DNA of 64,000 nt from Acridotheres tristis (GCA_037013685.1 CM072892.1:186001-250000), one strand, 5' to 3'; counted from the stretch's first letter, positions 38,376-50,681 are shown. A program made the numbers and translations. The notes: a model not told the origin generated them from the letters alone.

Positions 38376-41314
38376 ATGCTCTGAGGGATGGCTGTTCTGC
38401 AGCTTCCAGGGCTGGGCTGAGGGGAGCTGGTGCTGACGTGGAATGGAGCTCTGTGTTCCAGGCATGGGCTGGAGGTGGTGTGAAGGCCAGAAGACCTGTG
38501 GGAGGGACCCTGGGAGTGTCATCCATTGTGTGGGCATGTCCCACTCGAGAGTGGCCAGGGGAAGGGGGCTGACAGTGCTGGAGGGGTCCCTGCCTCCATA
38601 AACCCCGGCCCTGCCCGACCACTGTCACACCTGCTGGATACCTCAGGAATGGGGGTAGGAAAAGACTTCCTGTGCTCAGAGACAGGAGCAGCAGTCTGGG
38701 GACTCCAGTCAGTCCCCTCCAGCCCATTGGGGAGCAGTGGAGGACTCCCAGTCCCAGGCAGTGTGCTGGGGCTCTCTCTGGGCTCTTTCTGGGGCTCACA
38801 GGCTCCTGGCTCTTTGGAGACACCGCTCCCACTCGCTGTGACCATAAGCTATGCAGCCCACAGCAACTCGAACTTGGGTTTTATAGACAGATGAATAACT
38901 CAAAATGATCAAATGCAGCAACAGAATGATGTAAAGAGTAGTATATGTGAGAGGCTTTTTTTGTGAATCACAAATGGCACATGAAGAGCTTGACTACCCT
39001 TGTCCTGTTGCAGGCAGTGAGCAGTAAATGAGCAGTGCTCACCTTCCCAGGAAGCTGGCATTTGTTTTATGTATGAATGCAGTTTACTTTCTGGTTTTTT
39101 ATCATTTTAAGCAAGTAATGAGAACCACATATTGCTTTCATTAGTCAAAAAAGTATTTTCTGCAATGAGCTCTAAGCCACGTCATGGCTGCTATCTCTAC
39201 AGATTATCTGTGTGGGGGATGAGGTATGCTGGGAGAGGAGGGGACACATGTCCAGGCTGACTTGCAGCAGTTGAGTTTTGTGATGGCTGTCCTCCTAAGC
39301 CACCAGGTCCTGCAGTTGGTATTGTTGTGTGGAATGTCTCAGTGCTGAGGCACAGCCACAAGACTGCTGCACCGAGCACTCTGGGAAGAAAAGCTCTGTG
39401 TTTTTTCAGCAAGGAGGTGAAGAGTTTGTGCTACCCCTGCAGCAAGGGATGATGCCCAGGCTGGGGAGGATGGGCTGTCCCCATCTTCCTCATGTAGATC
39501 CAGGTGTGGCTTTGCTGCATCAGCTGAGGCATCCAAGTGCCAAATCCTCCCTGGTCTTTGTTGCACTCAGGGCTGGTGGGTGCTCAGCACTCTGATCCAC
39601 CAGGACCTCTGCACAGGCACCCCATGCTCCCAAGTCCCTCCTCCTAATGCAGTGTCATGGGCAGATGTGTGTGGGCTGCACTCGCCTCCCTGCCCAGGTC
39701 ATGGGAGAGGACTGTCCCCAAACCCCAGTCATGGGGGACAGTGCTGGCCATGGCCACTGGCTGGTCTTGGCCTATTTACTGCAGCCCTTTGACCTGATAG
39801 TCACTGATGGTGTTGCATCCAGCTCTGGCTGCATGCTGGGATATGGCCAGAGGATATTGGCAATGTCCAAAACTCTCTTAGCATCCAAAAACCACCTCTG
39901 CTGGTAGGTAACTCTGTGGTAATCTTGTCATCTCAGCCTTGTTTAAGTAGTTTCATCTTGTAATGGTATTTCCAGTCTCATGAACTGATTTGGGTTCAAG
40001 CTTTTGTTAGTCCTGGGTAGCTCTAGCAAAGGACTTGGCTGAGTCCAGGCACATGACTTTAATCACAGCCGTGATTAAATTGGCAGCATTAAGTTGGCAA
40101 ATTTAAATGGGTGTGGTGTCCCCAGCCAAGGCTGTCCAGGGACCCCAGTGTCTGTGCTGCAGATGCCCTGAGCTGCTGAGCCCTTTCCAGTCTGGTGCTT
40201 ACCAGATGCACATCAAAGGAACAAAGTCCCACCTGGAAAGGACAGGTGACAGTCCCTGGCCATGAAGTGCAGCTGCTGGGTTGGGAGGTGGCCAGTGGGT
40301 GACACAGTGGGGTTTGGGGGCTGCAGCAGGCAGTTTCCTCCACTGCTTGGCATTGCCATTCTCCTGCAGGTCCTTGTCACTTGAAGGGCCACCCTGATTT
40401 GCAGTGCTGTCATGAAAGTGAGTCCACAGAACATACCTGAATACTGCCATGGCACTTTGCTTTCTGCCACAAGTCATGGCAGCAAGAATGGGGATGATTA
40501 TACTGGTTATGGGAGAGGTTCCCAGCACTGCCCACAGCAGCAGACTCCACTCTGGACTGCAGTAGCAGTCTTTTATTTTTGCAGTGGGAACTCAAAAGTT
40601 GGAGTAGTCCTGAGTACTTGCAGTCCCCAGAAATATCAGGAAAAAGTGCATTGATTGTGCTGAAAAGTAGGATTTAGGGCTGGTATTGTCACTAATCTTT
40701 TTGTTGCCTCTGCTTGCATGGCACCACGGATTTGATTTGGGTTATGGACAGACTGGACAACAGGAGCAATAATTGTTGTTCTAACATTAAATGTCTTTAA
40801 ATATCAGTGATGATTCAAAACTTCTGGTTCTGGCTAACTGTGAAACAAAATTTTAGCTGACCTTCATTAATGCATCTCTGGGATGGTAATGGGTCTGAGT
40901 AATGTGATCTGAACATGTGCAATTGTGCCAGTCCCAAAGGGAGCTGAGTGCTTCAGTGGCAGCGTGGAGCCCCTCTGAGCACTTCTGCTCACAGAGGCAC
41001 CAGTTGCTCTCAGACACGTGGATGCTTCTCCACGGGCCCATGCTCCCACCTGCTCCATGGAGGAGCATCCCCCAGCCCTCCCTCTGCCCGTGCCTGAAGC
41101 CTTTGGCACAGTCACTGCTGGGTGATCTCACTGAGCTGGCGTGGGCACTGCTGCCATCGGCCCTGTTCCCACTTGCCCAGGAGCTGGGCCTGGCAGTGTA
41201 AGCAATAAAGCTGATTGAGCTGCTGGGCTTTCCAGGGGGAGCCAGAAAGCTGTGATCAGCTAAAATTAGCCCAAGATCCATTTTTAGTTAGATCTCTGTT
41301 GTGAGGGCTTTCTT
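38376..41314. other. Unique sequence, no gene seen
   Basis: Complex AT-rich stretches at 38870-39190 and 39900-40110 could be non-coding elements. Only short overlapping frames. Confidence 0.5.
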
Positions 41315-41374
41315 TGTTTTGTTTTGTTTTGTTTTGTTTTGTTTTGTTTTGTTTTGTTTTGTTTTGTTTTGTTT
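41315..41374 (+). repeat. (GTTTT)n pentanucleotide microsatellite
   Basis: Twelve GTTTT units about 0.5 kb before the LRFN5 acceptor. Confidence 0.97.
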
Positions 41375-41879
41375 GCATTTTTGGGGTTTGAATGACATAA
41401 AATTAGCTCCTTCTGAGTTTATTCCAAAAGTGGCATTAAGAGCTTAAATGTTCAGTGGAGATGTCTGTAAACCCATTGAGCTGCTGTGATTTCAAGGCTG
41501 AGAGTTTCAGCTTAGCAAGTGAAGCACACATGAGCCACTCCTCATTTTCTATACCTGGACACTTGGCAGGGGCTCTGCTGGGATGTGGAGATGTGCTGGG
41601 CAGCAGGATGGGCTCCAGCAGGAAGGGCTTCCCAGTCGTTTTGTCATTTGCACGTGAGTGTGGGGTGTGCATACAGACATCCCTGACTCTCAGCTGTGCT
41701 CCTGGCAGGCACTCTTGTGTCAGCATGGGCAATGAAGAAGAACCAGGTAACACAGTGAGGGTGGCTCGCTGCTACCTGAACTTCAGTTCTGTGGCTTAAC
41801 CACAGATTATCTATCTTGGCTTTTTTATTATGTCCATCTTAGCTCACAGAGACTAACTGCTCTTTGCTCTCCCTTGCAG
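41375..41879 (+). other. LRFN5: End of the LRFN5 5' intron with splice acceptor
   Basis: Non-coding DNA ending in a good acceptor, GCTCTCCCTTGCAG|G, with AG at 41878-41879 and a pyrimidine tract before it. It implies one or more upstream 5' UTR exons, as is known for LRFN genes. Confidence 0.8.
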
Positions 41880-41899
41880 GCTCTTGAATCTGTTCTACA

Positions 41900-44800
41900 A
41901 TGGAAAAACTGCTTTTGTTTCTGCTGTTCATTGGCGTAGCGGTGCGAGCTCAGATCTGCCCCAAGCGCTGCGTCTGTCAGATCTTGTCTCCGAACCTCGC
42001 CACCCTCTGTGCCAAGAAAGGGCTCTTGTTTGTTCCTCCCAACATTGACAGGAGGACCGTGGAGCTGCGGCTGGCAGACAACTTTGTTACAAACATTAAA
42101 AGGAAAGACTTTGCCAACATGACCAGCCTGGTGGACCTGACGCTGTCCCGGAATACAATCAGTTTTATCACACCTCACGCGTTTGCCGACCTGCGCAATT
42201 TGCGGGCTCTGCATTTGAACAGCAACCGATTGACTAAGATCACTAATGACATGTTCAGTGGGCTCTCCAATCTCCACCACTTGATACTGAACAATAATCA
42301 ACTGACTTTAATTTCTTCCACAGCTTTCGATGATGTTTTAGCTCTCGAGGAATTGGATTTGTCTTACAACAATCTGGAAACCATCCCTTGGGATGCCGTG
42401 GAGAAAATGGTCAGTTTGCACACTCTCAGTCTTGACCACAACATGATTGACCATATTCCTAAGGGGACCTTCTCCCACCTCCACAAGATGACCAGGCTGG
42501 ACGTCACATCCAACAAACTGCAGAAGCTTCCGCCTGATCCGCTCTTCCAGCGCGCTCAGGTGCTGGCAACCTCAGGAATTATCAGCCCCTCAACGTTTGC
42601 GCTGAGCTTTGGTGGGAACCCCTTGCATTGCAACTGTGAGCTTTTGTGGCTGAGGCGCCTTTCCAGGGAGGACGACCTGGAGACCTGTGCCTCTCCCACG
42701 CTGCTGTCTGGCCGGTACTTCTGGTCCATCCCAGAGGAGGAGTTCCTCTGCGAGCCCCCGCTCATCACGCGGCACACGCACGAGCTGCGCGTGCTGGAGG
42801 GGCAGCGGGCAGCCCTGCGCTGCAAGGCCCGGGGGGACCCCGAGCCTGCAATCCATTGGATTTCACCTGAGGGCAAACTGATTTCCAATGCCACCAGGTC
42901 CACGGTGTACGACAACGGGACGCTCGACATCCTTATCACAACGGTGAAGGACACGGGCTCCTTCACCTGCATTGCTTCCAACCCAGCAGGGGAGGCCACG
43001 CAGACGGTGGACCTGCACATCATCAAACTCCCCCACTTGCTGAACAGCACAAACCACATCCACGAGCCTGACCCAGGCTCCTCGGATATCTCCACGTCCA
43101 CCAAGTCGGGCTCCAATGCGAGCAGTAGCAACGGGGATACTAAAGTCAGCCAGGATAAGAAGGTGGTCGTTGCAGAAGCGACGTCCTCCACGGCTCTGCT
43201 GAAATTCAATTTTCAGAGGAATATACCTGGGATACGTATGTTTCAAATCCAGTACAATGGTACTTACGATGACTCCCTTGTTTACAGGTAAGGCAGCCCC
43301 AGCCTGCCCATGTGGGACCGTGCTGGGTGCTCGGTGCTGGCATGTGGTCCCTGGCCCGGGCAGCCCCTCAGCTGGAGTTCCTGGGCCATGCTGTGCCAAC
43401 TGAGTGGAGCCCAGCCCTGGCAGCTCCTTGTGGGAGCCTCAGGAAGGACTCGTGCCATTTCTACTCACAAATGGGAAAATCGCTTAGAACAGTGTTATTT
43501 TTAGATAATCCAAATGGACCTCTAATCCTCTAAACTGATCTGAGAAAAGTTGTGAAGGTAGATGGATTAAATGGATCCTAATGTTCTCAGCTTTATGGAG
43601 GCAGAGGGAGGACAGTGTCTGTGACCGTGATCCTCGCAGAGCTTTCTGCTGGTGCCCGTGCTGGGGAGTGCAGGGGGCCTCTGTGCTGCCTGGTGTAGCT
43701 GTTGCATCCATCAGCATTGGCTTTGCTTGGTTATTTCTTCTGCGAATTTCTTTATCCGTTACTAGGACAAGGGATGTTTGCTTTAAACTGAAAGAGGGTA
43801 AATGTAGATCAGATAACTGAAAAAAATTCTTCCCTGTGAGGAGAGTGAGACCTTGGCACAAGTTCCTCAGAGAAGTTGTGGCTGCCCTATCCATGGGAGT
43901 GTCCAAGGCCAGGCTGGACAGGGATTGGAGCAGCCTTGTCTAGTGGAAGGTGTTCCTGCCCGTGGCAGCAGGGTGAACTGGATGGTCTTTAAATGTTGCT
44001 TCCAACCCAAGCCATCCTGTGATTCCGTGTTTTTGGTGTGGTTGTTCTGATAAGGGGCTCTGCCACGCTGAGCCATGCCAGGGGGCTGGGCAGTGACTGC
44101 TGCTACATCAGAGGCCAGGCAGGAGCTGCTGGGGGGATGGAGATCAGCCCCACGGACAGAGGCTGGGGTGGTGCCCAGCATGGCCTGGGCTGCCCCACAG
44201 CGTGGGAAGGTGCCGGTGTGTCCTCCAGGTTCATTCACACTGGTCTCCTTCTCCCCCAGAATGATACCTCCCACGAGCAAAACCTTTCTGGTCAACAACC
44301 TGGCTGCGGGGACGATGTACGACCTGTGCGTCCTGGCCATCTACGATGACGGGATCACCTCGCTGACGGCCACCAGAGTGGTGGGCTGCACGCAGTTCAC
44401 CACCGAGCAGGATTACGTGCGCTGCCACTTCATGCAGTCCCAGTTCCTGGGTGGGACCATGATTATCATCATCGGTGGGATCATTGTGGCGTCCGTGCTC
44501 GTGTTCATCATCATCCTCATGATCCGCTACAAGGTGTGTAACAACAACGGGCAGCAGAAGGCCACCAAGGTCAGCAACGTGTACTCGCAGACGAACGGGG
44601 CTCAGATCCAGGGCTGCAGCGGGGTGCTGTCGCAGTCCATGTCCAAGCAGGCTCTCGGGCACGAGGAGGGCGTCCAGTGCTGCAAGGCTGCCAGCGATGG
44701 TGTCACGCAGTCGCCGGACGCCGGCTCCAGCCAGGACTCAGCCACCACTACCTCCGCTTTGCCTCCCGCCTGGACTTCCAGCACGTCCCTGGCGCAGAAG

Positions 44801-45169
44801 CAGAAGCGAAAGTCGGGGCCAAAGCCGGGCAGCGAGGCGCAGGGCGAGGCCGGCGGCAGCGCCGAGCCCCAGAACTCGAACAGAAATAACTCCACGGCCC
44901 TGCAGCTGGCCAGCCGCCCCCCTGAGGCGGCCCACTCGTACAAAAGAGCACAATCCAAGCCAAGTAAGTTCCTGACGCTGCCGGCCGACGCGTCGCGGGC
45001 CAAGCGCCGGCGGTCGCTGGGCGGCGAGCTGCTGGAGCCCCGCGGCGCCCCCGGCCTGCGCTCCAAGCGGAGCCTGTCCATGAACGGGATGCTAGTCCAG
45101 GCAGACTGCGCCGATAGCGGAAAAGCAACTTTCTCCAGTTCTGAGTGGATATTGGAAAGCACTGTGTGA
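41900..45169 (+). CDS. LRFN5: LRFN5 (SALM5) synaptic adhesion molecule, two coding exons, PDZ-ligand form
   Basis: Coding exons are 41900-43287 and 44260-45169, joined in codon 463 (AG|A), giving 765 residues. LRFN5 is a type I membrane protein of synapses that organises pre- and postsynaptic sites through trans contacts; LAR-type receptor phosphatases are known partners of the family. Domains seen: signal peptide 1-17; LRRNT with C20, C24, C26, C37; leucine-rich repeats about 50-215; LRRCT with C244, C246, C263, C284; Ig domain about 288-375 with C308, W320, C357; FN3 about 421-505; membrane helix about 527-551, then RYKVC; cytoplasmic tail. N-glycosylation sequons lie at N73, N330, N339, N382, N406 and N453. 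The ectodomain matches my recollection of mammalian LRFN5 almost residue for residue, so the paralogue call is firm. The start is the first ATG after the acceptor and precedes the signal peptide. Odd: the tail ends in [10 protein letters not shown], a class I PDZ ligand that the mammalian LRFN5 reference form lacks. Confidence 0.96.
43288..44259 (+). other. LRFN5: LRFN5 intron between coding exons
   Basis: Donor ACAG|GTAAGG at 43287/43288 and acceptor CTCCCCCAG|AATG at 44259/44260; 972 bases, phase 2. The join restores V-Y-R-M-I-P-P, the expected FN3 sequence. It holds a CR1 fragment. Confidence 0.93.
43815..44032 (+). mobile_element. CR1 LINE 3' fragment in the LRFN5 intron
   Basis: + orientation CR1 end: AATTCTTCCCTGTGAGGAG, GTCCAAGGCCAGGCTGGACA, GTCTAGTGGAAGGTGTTCC and ATCCTGTGATTCCGTG. 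About 215 bases, non-coding, same sense as the gene. Confidence 0.92.
44960..44969 (+). other. LRFN5: In-frame splice donor inside the LRFN5 tail
   Basis: AAGCCAA|GTAAGT has a near-perfect donor (cut 44963/44964) in codon 698. It lies where, as I recall, the mammalian tail leaves the shared sequence (after KRAHIKP). Use of the site would remove the 67 C-terminal residues that carry the PDZ ligand and attach another exon. Non-use keeps the frame open to ESTV. Splicing itself is not shown by the sequence. Confidence 0.6.
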
Positions 45170-45765
45170 CCTGCTTTTTTTTTTTCTTTTTTCTTTTTTT
45201 TTTTTTTTTTTAATTTTAACTAAAAACAAACCACCAAACGTTGTGTGAAACTCCCTTTCCCAGGGAATTGGATTTGGATGTCCACTGCTGTCTCGCTGAT
45301 TAATGGCTTGTTCATGCGGGGTCTGTATAAGCCACCCAGTGCACACCGGGGGTTATTTAGTTTTTGTTTGGTTTTATTTAATATCAAAACCGAAGGCAAC
45401 ATTCAGAGATTTAAAAAAAAAAAAAAAAAAAAAGGAAAAAAAGATTAAGGGGTGAAAAAAAGCATGAAACAGCACCAGTGCCTTCCCTGCTCTAGGACTG
45501 GCTTCCTGGTTCTGCAGTAGCAGAAAACAAAAGAGAGAGTTTTCACAGAAAAAGCCTTTTATAAAGGAAATACAATTTCCTCCAAGCTAACGAATAACCA
45601 CTTCTGGATCAATCAGTAAAATGATATTTTTTAAACCGGTCAGACTGTATATTTCTTTTCCGTGACAATGGTGTTGCCTTTGTTTTTAGGCAGATGCTGT
45701 ACAGGAGCAACAACGCTGTGTTGTTATGTTGTGTAAAATAAAATATTCACTCGGTACTCCAGCCA
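45170..45765 (+). other. LRFN5: LRFN5 3' UTR of the read-through form
   Basis: Follows the TGA at 45167-45169. It contains a long T-rich run (45175-45211) and a 21-base A run (45413-45433), and ends soon after an AATAAA. The A run could cause internal priming in cDNA data. Confidence 0.7.
45737..45742 (+). terminator. Polyadenylation signal AATAAA
   Basis: Canonical hexamer 568 bases after the LRFN5 stop; the sequence changes to GC-rich intergenic DNA directly after, in keeping with a 3' end here. Confidence 0.7.
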
Positions 45766-45831
45766 GCCTCGCGGTGACTGCCCTGCCAGAGCAGCGGGGC
45801 CTTGGTGCTCCACAGCTCCCACCGTGGGGCT

Positions 45832-45860
45832 GGGAGGAGGAGGAGGAGGAGGAGGAGGAG
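45832..45860 (+). repeat. (GGA)n trinucleotide run
   Basis: About nine GGA units; polypurine on the + strand. Confidence 0.93.
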
Positions 45861-46029
45861 GCCCCAGGCTGTGGGGTCCATCCTTTGTGCCCCATGGCCG
45901 GGCTGGGCACGGGGAAGCAGAGGGATCCCACACGGCTCTCCCTGGAAAGGTGCCTGACCCACGGTGCAGGCAGAGCCTGTCCTGCAGCCTGCGGGAGGGA
46001 GCGGGGCTGGGCCACCTCGGGGTGCAGGG

Positions 46030-46475
46030 CAGAGCTGAGCAGGGCCATGAGTGGCCAGGTGGGCAGGAGGCCAGGTGACCAGGTGGGCATGTTATCAGGT
46101 GGGCAGGTGGCCAGGTGACCAAGTGACCAGGTGGTCAGGTGGGCATGTTATCAGGTGGGCAGGTGGGCAGGTGACCAAGTGATCAGGTGACCAGGTGGGC
46201 AGGGGGCCAGGTGATCAGGTGGCCAGGTGACCAAGTGATCAGGTGGTCAGGGGGCCAGGTGACCAGAGGGCCAAGTGAGCAGGTGGGCAGGGGGCCAGGT
46301 GAGCAGGGGGCCAGGTGGCCAGGTGGGCAGGGGGCCAGGTGAGCAGGGGGCCAGGTGGGCAGGGGGCCAGGTGAGCAGGGGACCAGGTGGCCAGGTGGGC
46401 AGGGGGCCAGGTGATCAGGGGGCCAGGTGACCAGGTGGGCAGGGGGCCAGGTGAGCAGGTGGCCAGGTGGGCAGG
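46030..46475 (+). repeat. CAGGTG/GGCAGGGGGC minisatellite, about 0.45 kb
   Basis: Irregular 9-11 bp units such as CCAGGTGACC, CAGGTGGGCA and GGGGGCCAGGTGAGC. Contains many copies of the GGGCAGG core. Confidence 0.93.
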
Positions 46476-49400
46476 CAGGGCTGCAGCAGCAGGGACACAA
46501 CCATTCGGCACCTGGGCACTGGCTGGGTGGGCAGTGATGGTCATCTCCTGCTGGCCTGGGCTTTTGGGGCGTATTTCCCATGAACTTTATGGTTTGATCC
46601 AGTTCTTTTCAGTCCCTGAGTGCGTTGAAGGGCTGGAGGATGATGGTCTCACCTTTGAGCTGCTCTTGATTGTGGTGCCTGTGGACACAGTGATTTCGGG
46701 CCCCTCTGGAGGGACAGAACCCCACAGCAGAGGGGACAGCAGGTGCAGATTTCGTTGTGTGGATGGCAGCTGCTCTGCTCTCTCTAAAGGGAAACCTGCA
46801 ATTAATATTAATTAAACTCATATGGTCGTCATATTCAAATTAGAGACAGCTTAACTCTGAGTATTTGGGCACTGTGCATTCTCAGATGCCAAATAATAAG
46901 ATGGGCTCTGTGGCCATAAAAGTGAGAGAATAGTTAAATTTTATGCCCTGTCTGCTTGTTCTTGGGGACACTAGCTGAGGCAGGAGCCTGAGGCCAGCCT
47001 GGCTCCAAGCAGGGCACTTGTGGGAGAATCTCACAGTGGGGAGCAGCCCCTGCACCCCCACACCAGCACGGGGCTGATGCTCCTGGCCAGTGTGGGTGGC
47101 TCTGGGTGATTTTATTGCCTGTCATGGAAGAATAAAGTCAGTGAGGGTGGTGTAAAGGATCTAAAAGGAAGAGGCTGATTCTTTTTTAGAAACCCTTTTT
47201 GCTTCCCTCAGGAAATGCAGAGACCAAATAGGAAATAAAGCCTCAAAATGAGAAAACCCGCTTCCTGCTGGAAAAGTTTTAAAAAATGCAATAAATCCCT
47301 CCTTGGATTGCTCTGGCAAGCCATGAGCACTGCAGGAACAGAAGGGAGCTATTAAATAACGTGCTGTCAAGGACAGGGGTGGTGTGTGCAGGGTCTGGCA
47401 GTCTGATGACAAGGGCTTTGCCCAGGGTGAGTAAATGTGAAGGTCTGAGCCCCAGGGAGGGACTGTGCTGGCAGAGGCACCTTCCCCTCCACGCTGGGGT
47501 ACAGGGAGAGTGTCAGAGGTTTGCTGTGGTTTGATTGAATCATGCATTTTAAAAACATCAAATGAAAATGCTTTTATATGTTGTCTAAAACTGGACCTAA
47601 ATCTGTGTGATGTTTTGTGAAAGTGCTAAAATACTACTGGTGTCTTGTGGTTTAAGGAAGTTTATTTTTATATTTGTAATTTTTCACTCAAAGGAATAAT
47701 TTTCTAAGCACTGCAGCTGATGCTCTGTCCATGGTGCCTGTGTGTCAAGCAGTGTTCAGGGACCATGTGGCCCTGGCTTTGGTTTGATTCTCTGCTGAGA
47801 GTGCAGGACAGGGGATCTGGGCAGCCGGGGGTTCCTCTCATTCCAGCTTCTCTCCCTGGCTGAGAGGATCATCCCTTGGGAATGCCCTGGGCATGGAATC
47901 ATCTGTTCCCACTGGAGTAACTGCAGTGGGACATTTTGTTTTATTCAGGCTTGATTCAAAGTGTGGGAAGCCTCATGGAGGAGGAAATTCTCTGTCCTTT
48001 CTGTTCTGCAAAAACCATAGGTTGCCAACTGTGTGAGATAGAAAATGTGCTGAGATGCTCCTGGATCAGAATAACATCAGGCTATTTCCCCCAGACTGGA
48101 GTAACTCCTCAGTGTAGGAGGTGATGGAACGGGGGGGTGATGTGCTGTGGCCCCAAATACAGGAGGGTCTGCAGGGACATGAGCCCAAGGTGCCTCCCTG
48201 CCCCTCAGGCACTGCCTGCCTGCAGCTGGGCTCTGCTCCTGCTCGGCCATCGATTATGGGAGGTTTCGGCCGTGAGAGGGTCTCTGTGGTGGAGGAGAAA
48301 CTCCCTCAGAAAGTTCTGAGCTCCTGGTGCACTGGCTGGAGCACAGGGGTGTGCCAGGCCCTGGCTGGAGATGGGGCTGTGTTAGGGGCTGGAGGAGCTG
48401 GTGCTGTGCTGTGCCTGTGCTGCCTTCCTGCTGTGCCCAGGCATGTCCTTACCCCGAGGACAGGGTGTGGCACCGGCACCAGCTGAGGCTTGGTGCCAGC
48501 AGCACAGGGATGCTCCTGCCTCCCAGGGACCGTGGCAGCCCTGCGTTGCATCCCAGAGCAGCCGAGGGTGCAGTGGCACGGAGCTGTGGTGGGTGGGCAG
48601 TGCTGTGTGGCTGTCTGACCCTCTGGAAGTGCAGTAGGGCCCTCTGTGTGCCATGGCCAGGCTGTGCCTGCAGCCAGGGTGGGCACCAGCACAGGGAGGG
48701 GCACGCTGCTTCCTTGGCAATGGCTACAGCTGCTGCCAGGGTCGCTTCTCTTCCCTCAGGCAAGGGGAGGCAGAGCCTCAGTGACCCTGGAGCTCTGGTG
48801 GTACTGAGCCTGAGAGTGCCCCTTGCAGAGGGGTCACATCTGTCAGCACTGACGGCTCAGGAACATCCACCTCCCTGTGCCAAGGTGCTGCTGCCCCTCA
48901 GGGTGCACCACCACTGCCCAAAAGCTGCACTAGCAGCAGCCACCTATTGCACGGTGCCTTCTCCTGGCAGTAATTTTAAGGCTGGTTAGAGTTCTGGTTT
49001 AAAAGCAGCAAACTGTGGCTAGTCCACAGGGTCCTGCTTACAAATGCCGTGGTTCTCCCTTTTCCCCAAAGGCTGCTGCTGGAGAGAAAGGGAAGCTTAG
49101 CTTGGAAGGAAGGAAACTTGGAAGGGAAAGAGCAGATGTGACACGTGGCTGACTGCAGACTCCACATCAGGGACTGTGTTTGTGTTAAAATGAACAGAAT
49201 AAGCTCCAGGTTTTGTGGTGCTGTGTCACCTCAGGTCATCTCAAGAACTGCACTTTAGAAGCATCTGGGTCAGGAGTCTGAAAGGTGAGCCCAGGCTGGT
49301 GTGCCTGGCTTGGTGTGAGCTGGTTTTCCTCCTGCACTGCCAGGTTCTGCTCTGGAGGCACCCACAGTGCTGTGTGCAAGCTGTACCATCTCCTCTTCCC

Positions 49401-50022
49401 ACTGGGAGAGGGAATGAGGAAAACCAGTCGGGATTGGAGCCCAGCCCCTCGGTGGGCACACGGGGACCCCCCACCTGGCCTAAGCCTGGGCTCCTTGTGG
49501 CCAGTCTGGGGTCTGTAACCCACAGCAGCCAAAGATGAGCTTAAAGCAATGCCTGGTTGGATTTTGCACATGGCAGCAGCACATTGCACTCCCCGGGGTA
49601 AGTGGGGCTGTGCTGGGTGGAGCAGCTGCCCCGAGGGCTGTCCCTGTGCCTGCTGTGGGACACGACAGGGGCACATGGCACCTCCCCATTGCAAACCCCA
49701 GGGAGGTGGGCTCTGTGTCTGTGCCCACCTGCTGCTCTGCTCTGGAGTGCCCAGCTCTGGGGGAGCCCCTGGCAGGGTGTGGAACTGGAGTCCCTGCTGT
49801 GGGCAAAGGCTTGGCCTGTGCAAGGGCAGCAGCAAATTGAGAAAATGGAGAAGTCTCTGGTTCTGGAGCAATGAGCTTTGTTGGTTCTTGGGGGTTCTGG
49901 AGGTTGTCTTGGTAGTTGGATTTTCCCTGAAGCAGCAGCGGCAGCATTAGTGCTGTGCCTGCACTCCCTGATGGTGGCAAGAATTGTGGCAGAGGTGTGG
50001 GTGGGGACATTGGCTACTGTTA
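46476..50022. other. Unique sequence, no gene seen
   Basis: If the tail donor at 44963 is used, this is intronic. AT-rich complex stretches at 46790-46950 and 47560-47720. Frames up to about 220 codons (48327-48989 and 49236-49871) lack any family resemblance and overlap on both strands. Confidence 0.5.
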
Positions 50023-50530
50023 GCCCTGTCTCCCATTAGCCCAGTCTCCTCTCAGCCCTGTCTCCCATTATCCCAGTCTCCCGTTATCCCAGTCTCCTGT
50101 TATCCCAGTCTCCCGTTATCCCAGTCTCCCGTTATCCCAGTCTCCCGTTAGCCCAGTCTCCCATTATCCCAGTCTCCCTTTAGCCCAGTCTCCCGTTATC
50201 CCAGTCTCCCGTTATCCCAGTCTCCCGTTATCCCAGTCTCCCATTATCCCAGTCTCCCATTATCCCAGTCTCCCTTTAGCCCAGTCTCCCGTTATCCCAG
50301 TCTCCCGTTATCCCAGTCTCCCGTTATCCCAGTCTCCCGTTAGCCCAGTCTCCCATTATCCCAGTCTCCCATTATCCCAGTCTCCCTTTAGCCCAGTCTC
50401 CCGTTATCCCAGTCTCCCATTATCCCAGTCTCCCATTATCCCAGTCTCCCTTTAGCCCAGTCTCCCATTATCCCAGTGTCCCATTATCCCAGTCTCCCAT
50501 TATCCCAGTCTCCCTTTAGCCCAGTCTCCC
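50023..50530 (+). repeat. 16-bp minisatellite, about 0.5 kb
   Basis: About 32 units of GTTATCCCAGTCTCCC with variants ATTATCCC, GTTAGCCC and TTTAGCCC. The variants recur in a similar order several times, a sign of block duplication. Confidence 0.97.
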
Positions 50531-50681
50531 GTTGTCTGCCGTGCTCTGCTGCCCCAGCCCCTGCAGTGCACAAGGCACCGAGACGGTGCCAGGGCCGAGG
50601 GCAGCTCTGCTGCTGCTGCCTGGGCTGGGCTGGGACCCTTGGTGCAGTGCCCAGGCTGTGCACCAGTTCTGGGACCATCAG

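Noticed and set aside
41900..45169. LRFN2 as the identity of the gene, suggested by the ESTV tail
   Set aside because: The ectodomain follows LRFN5 (for example [30 protein letters not shown]) and not LRFN2 as I recall them; only the tail is LRFN2-like.
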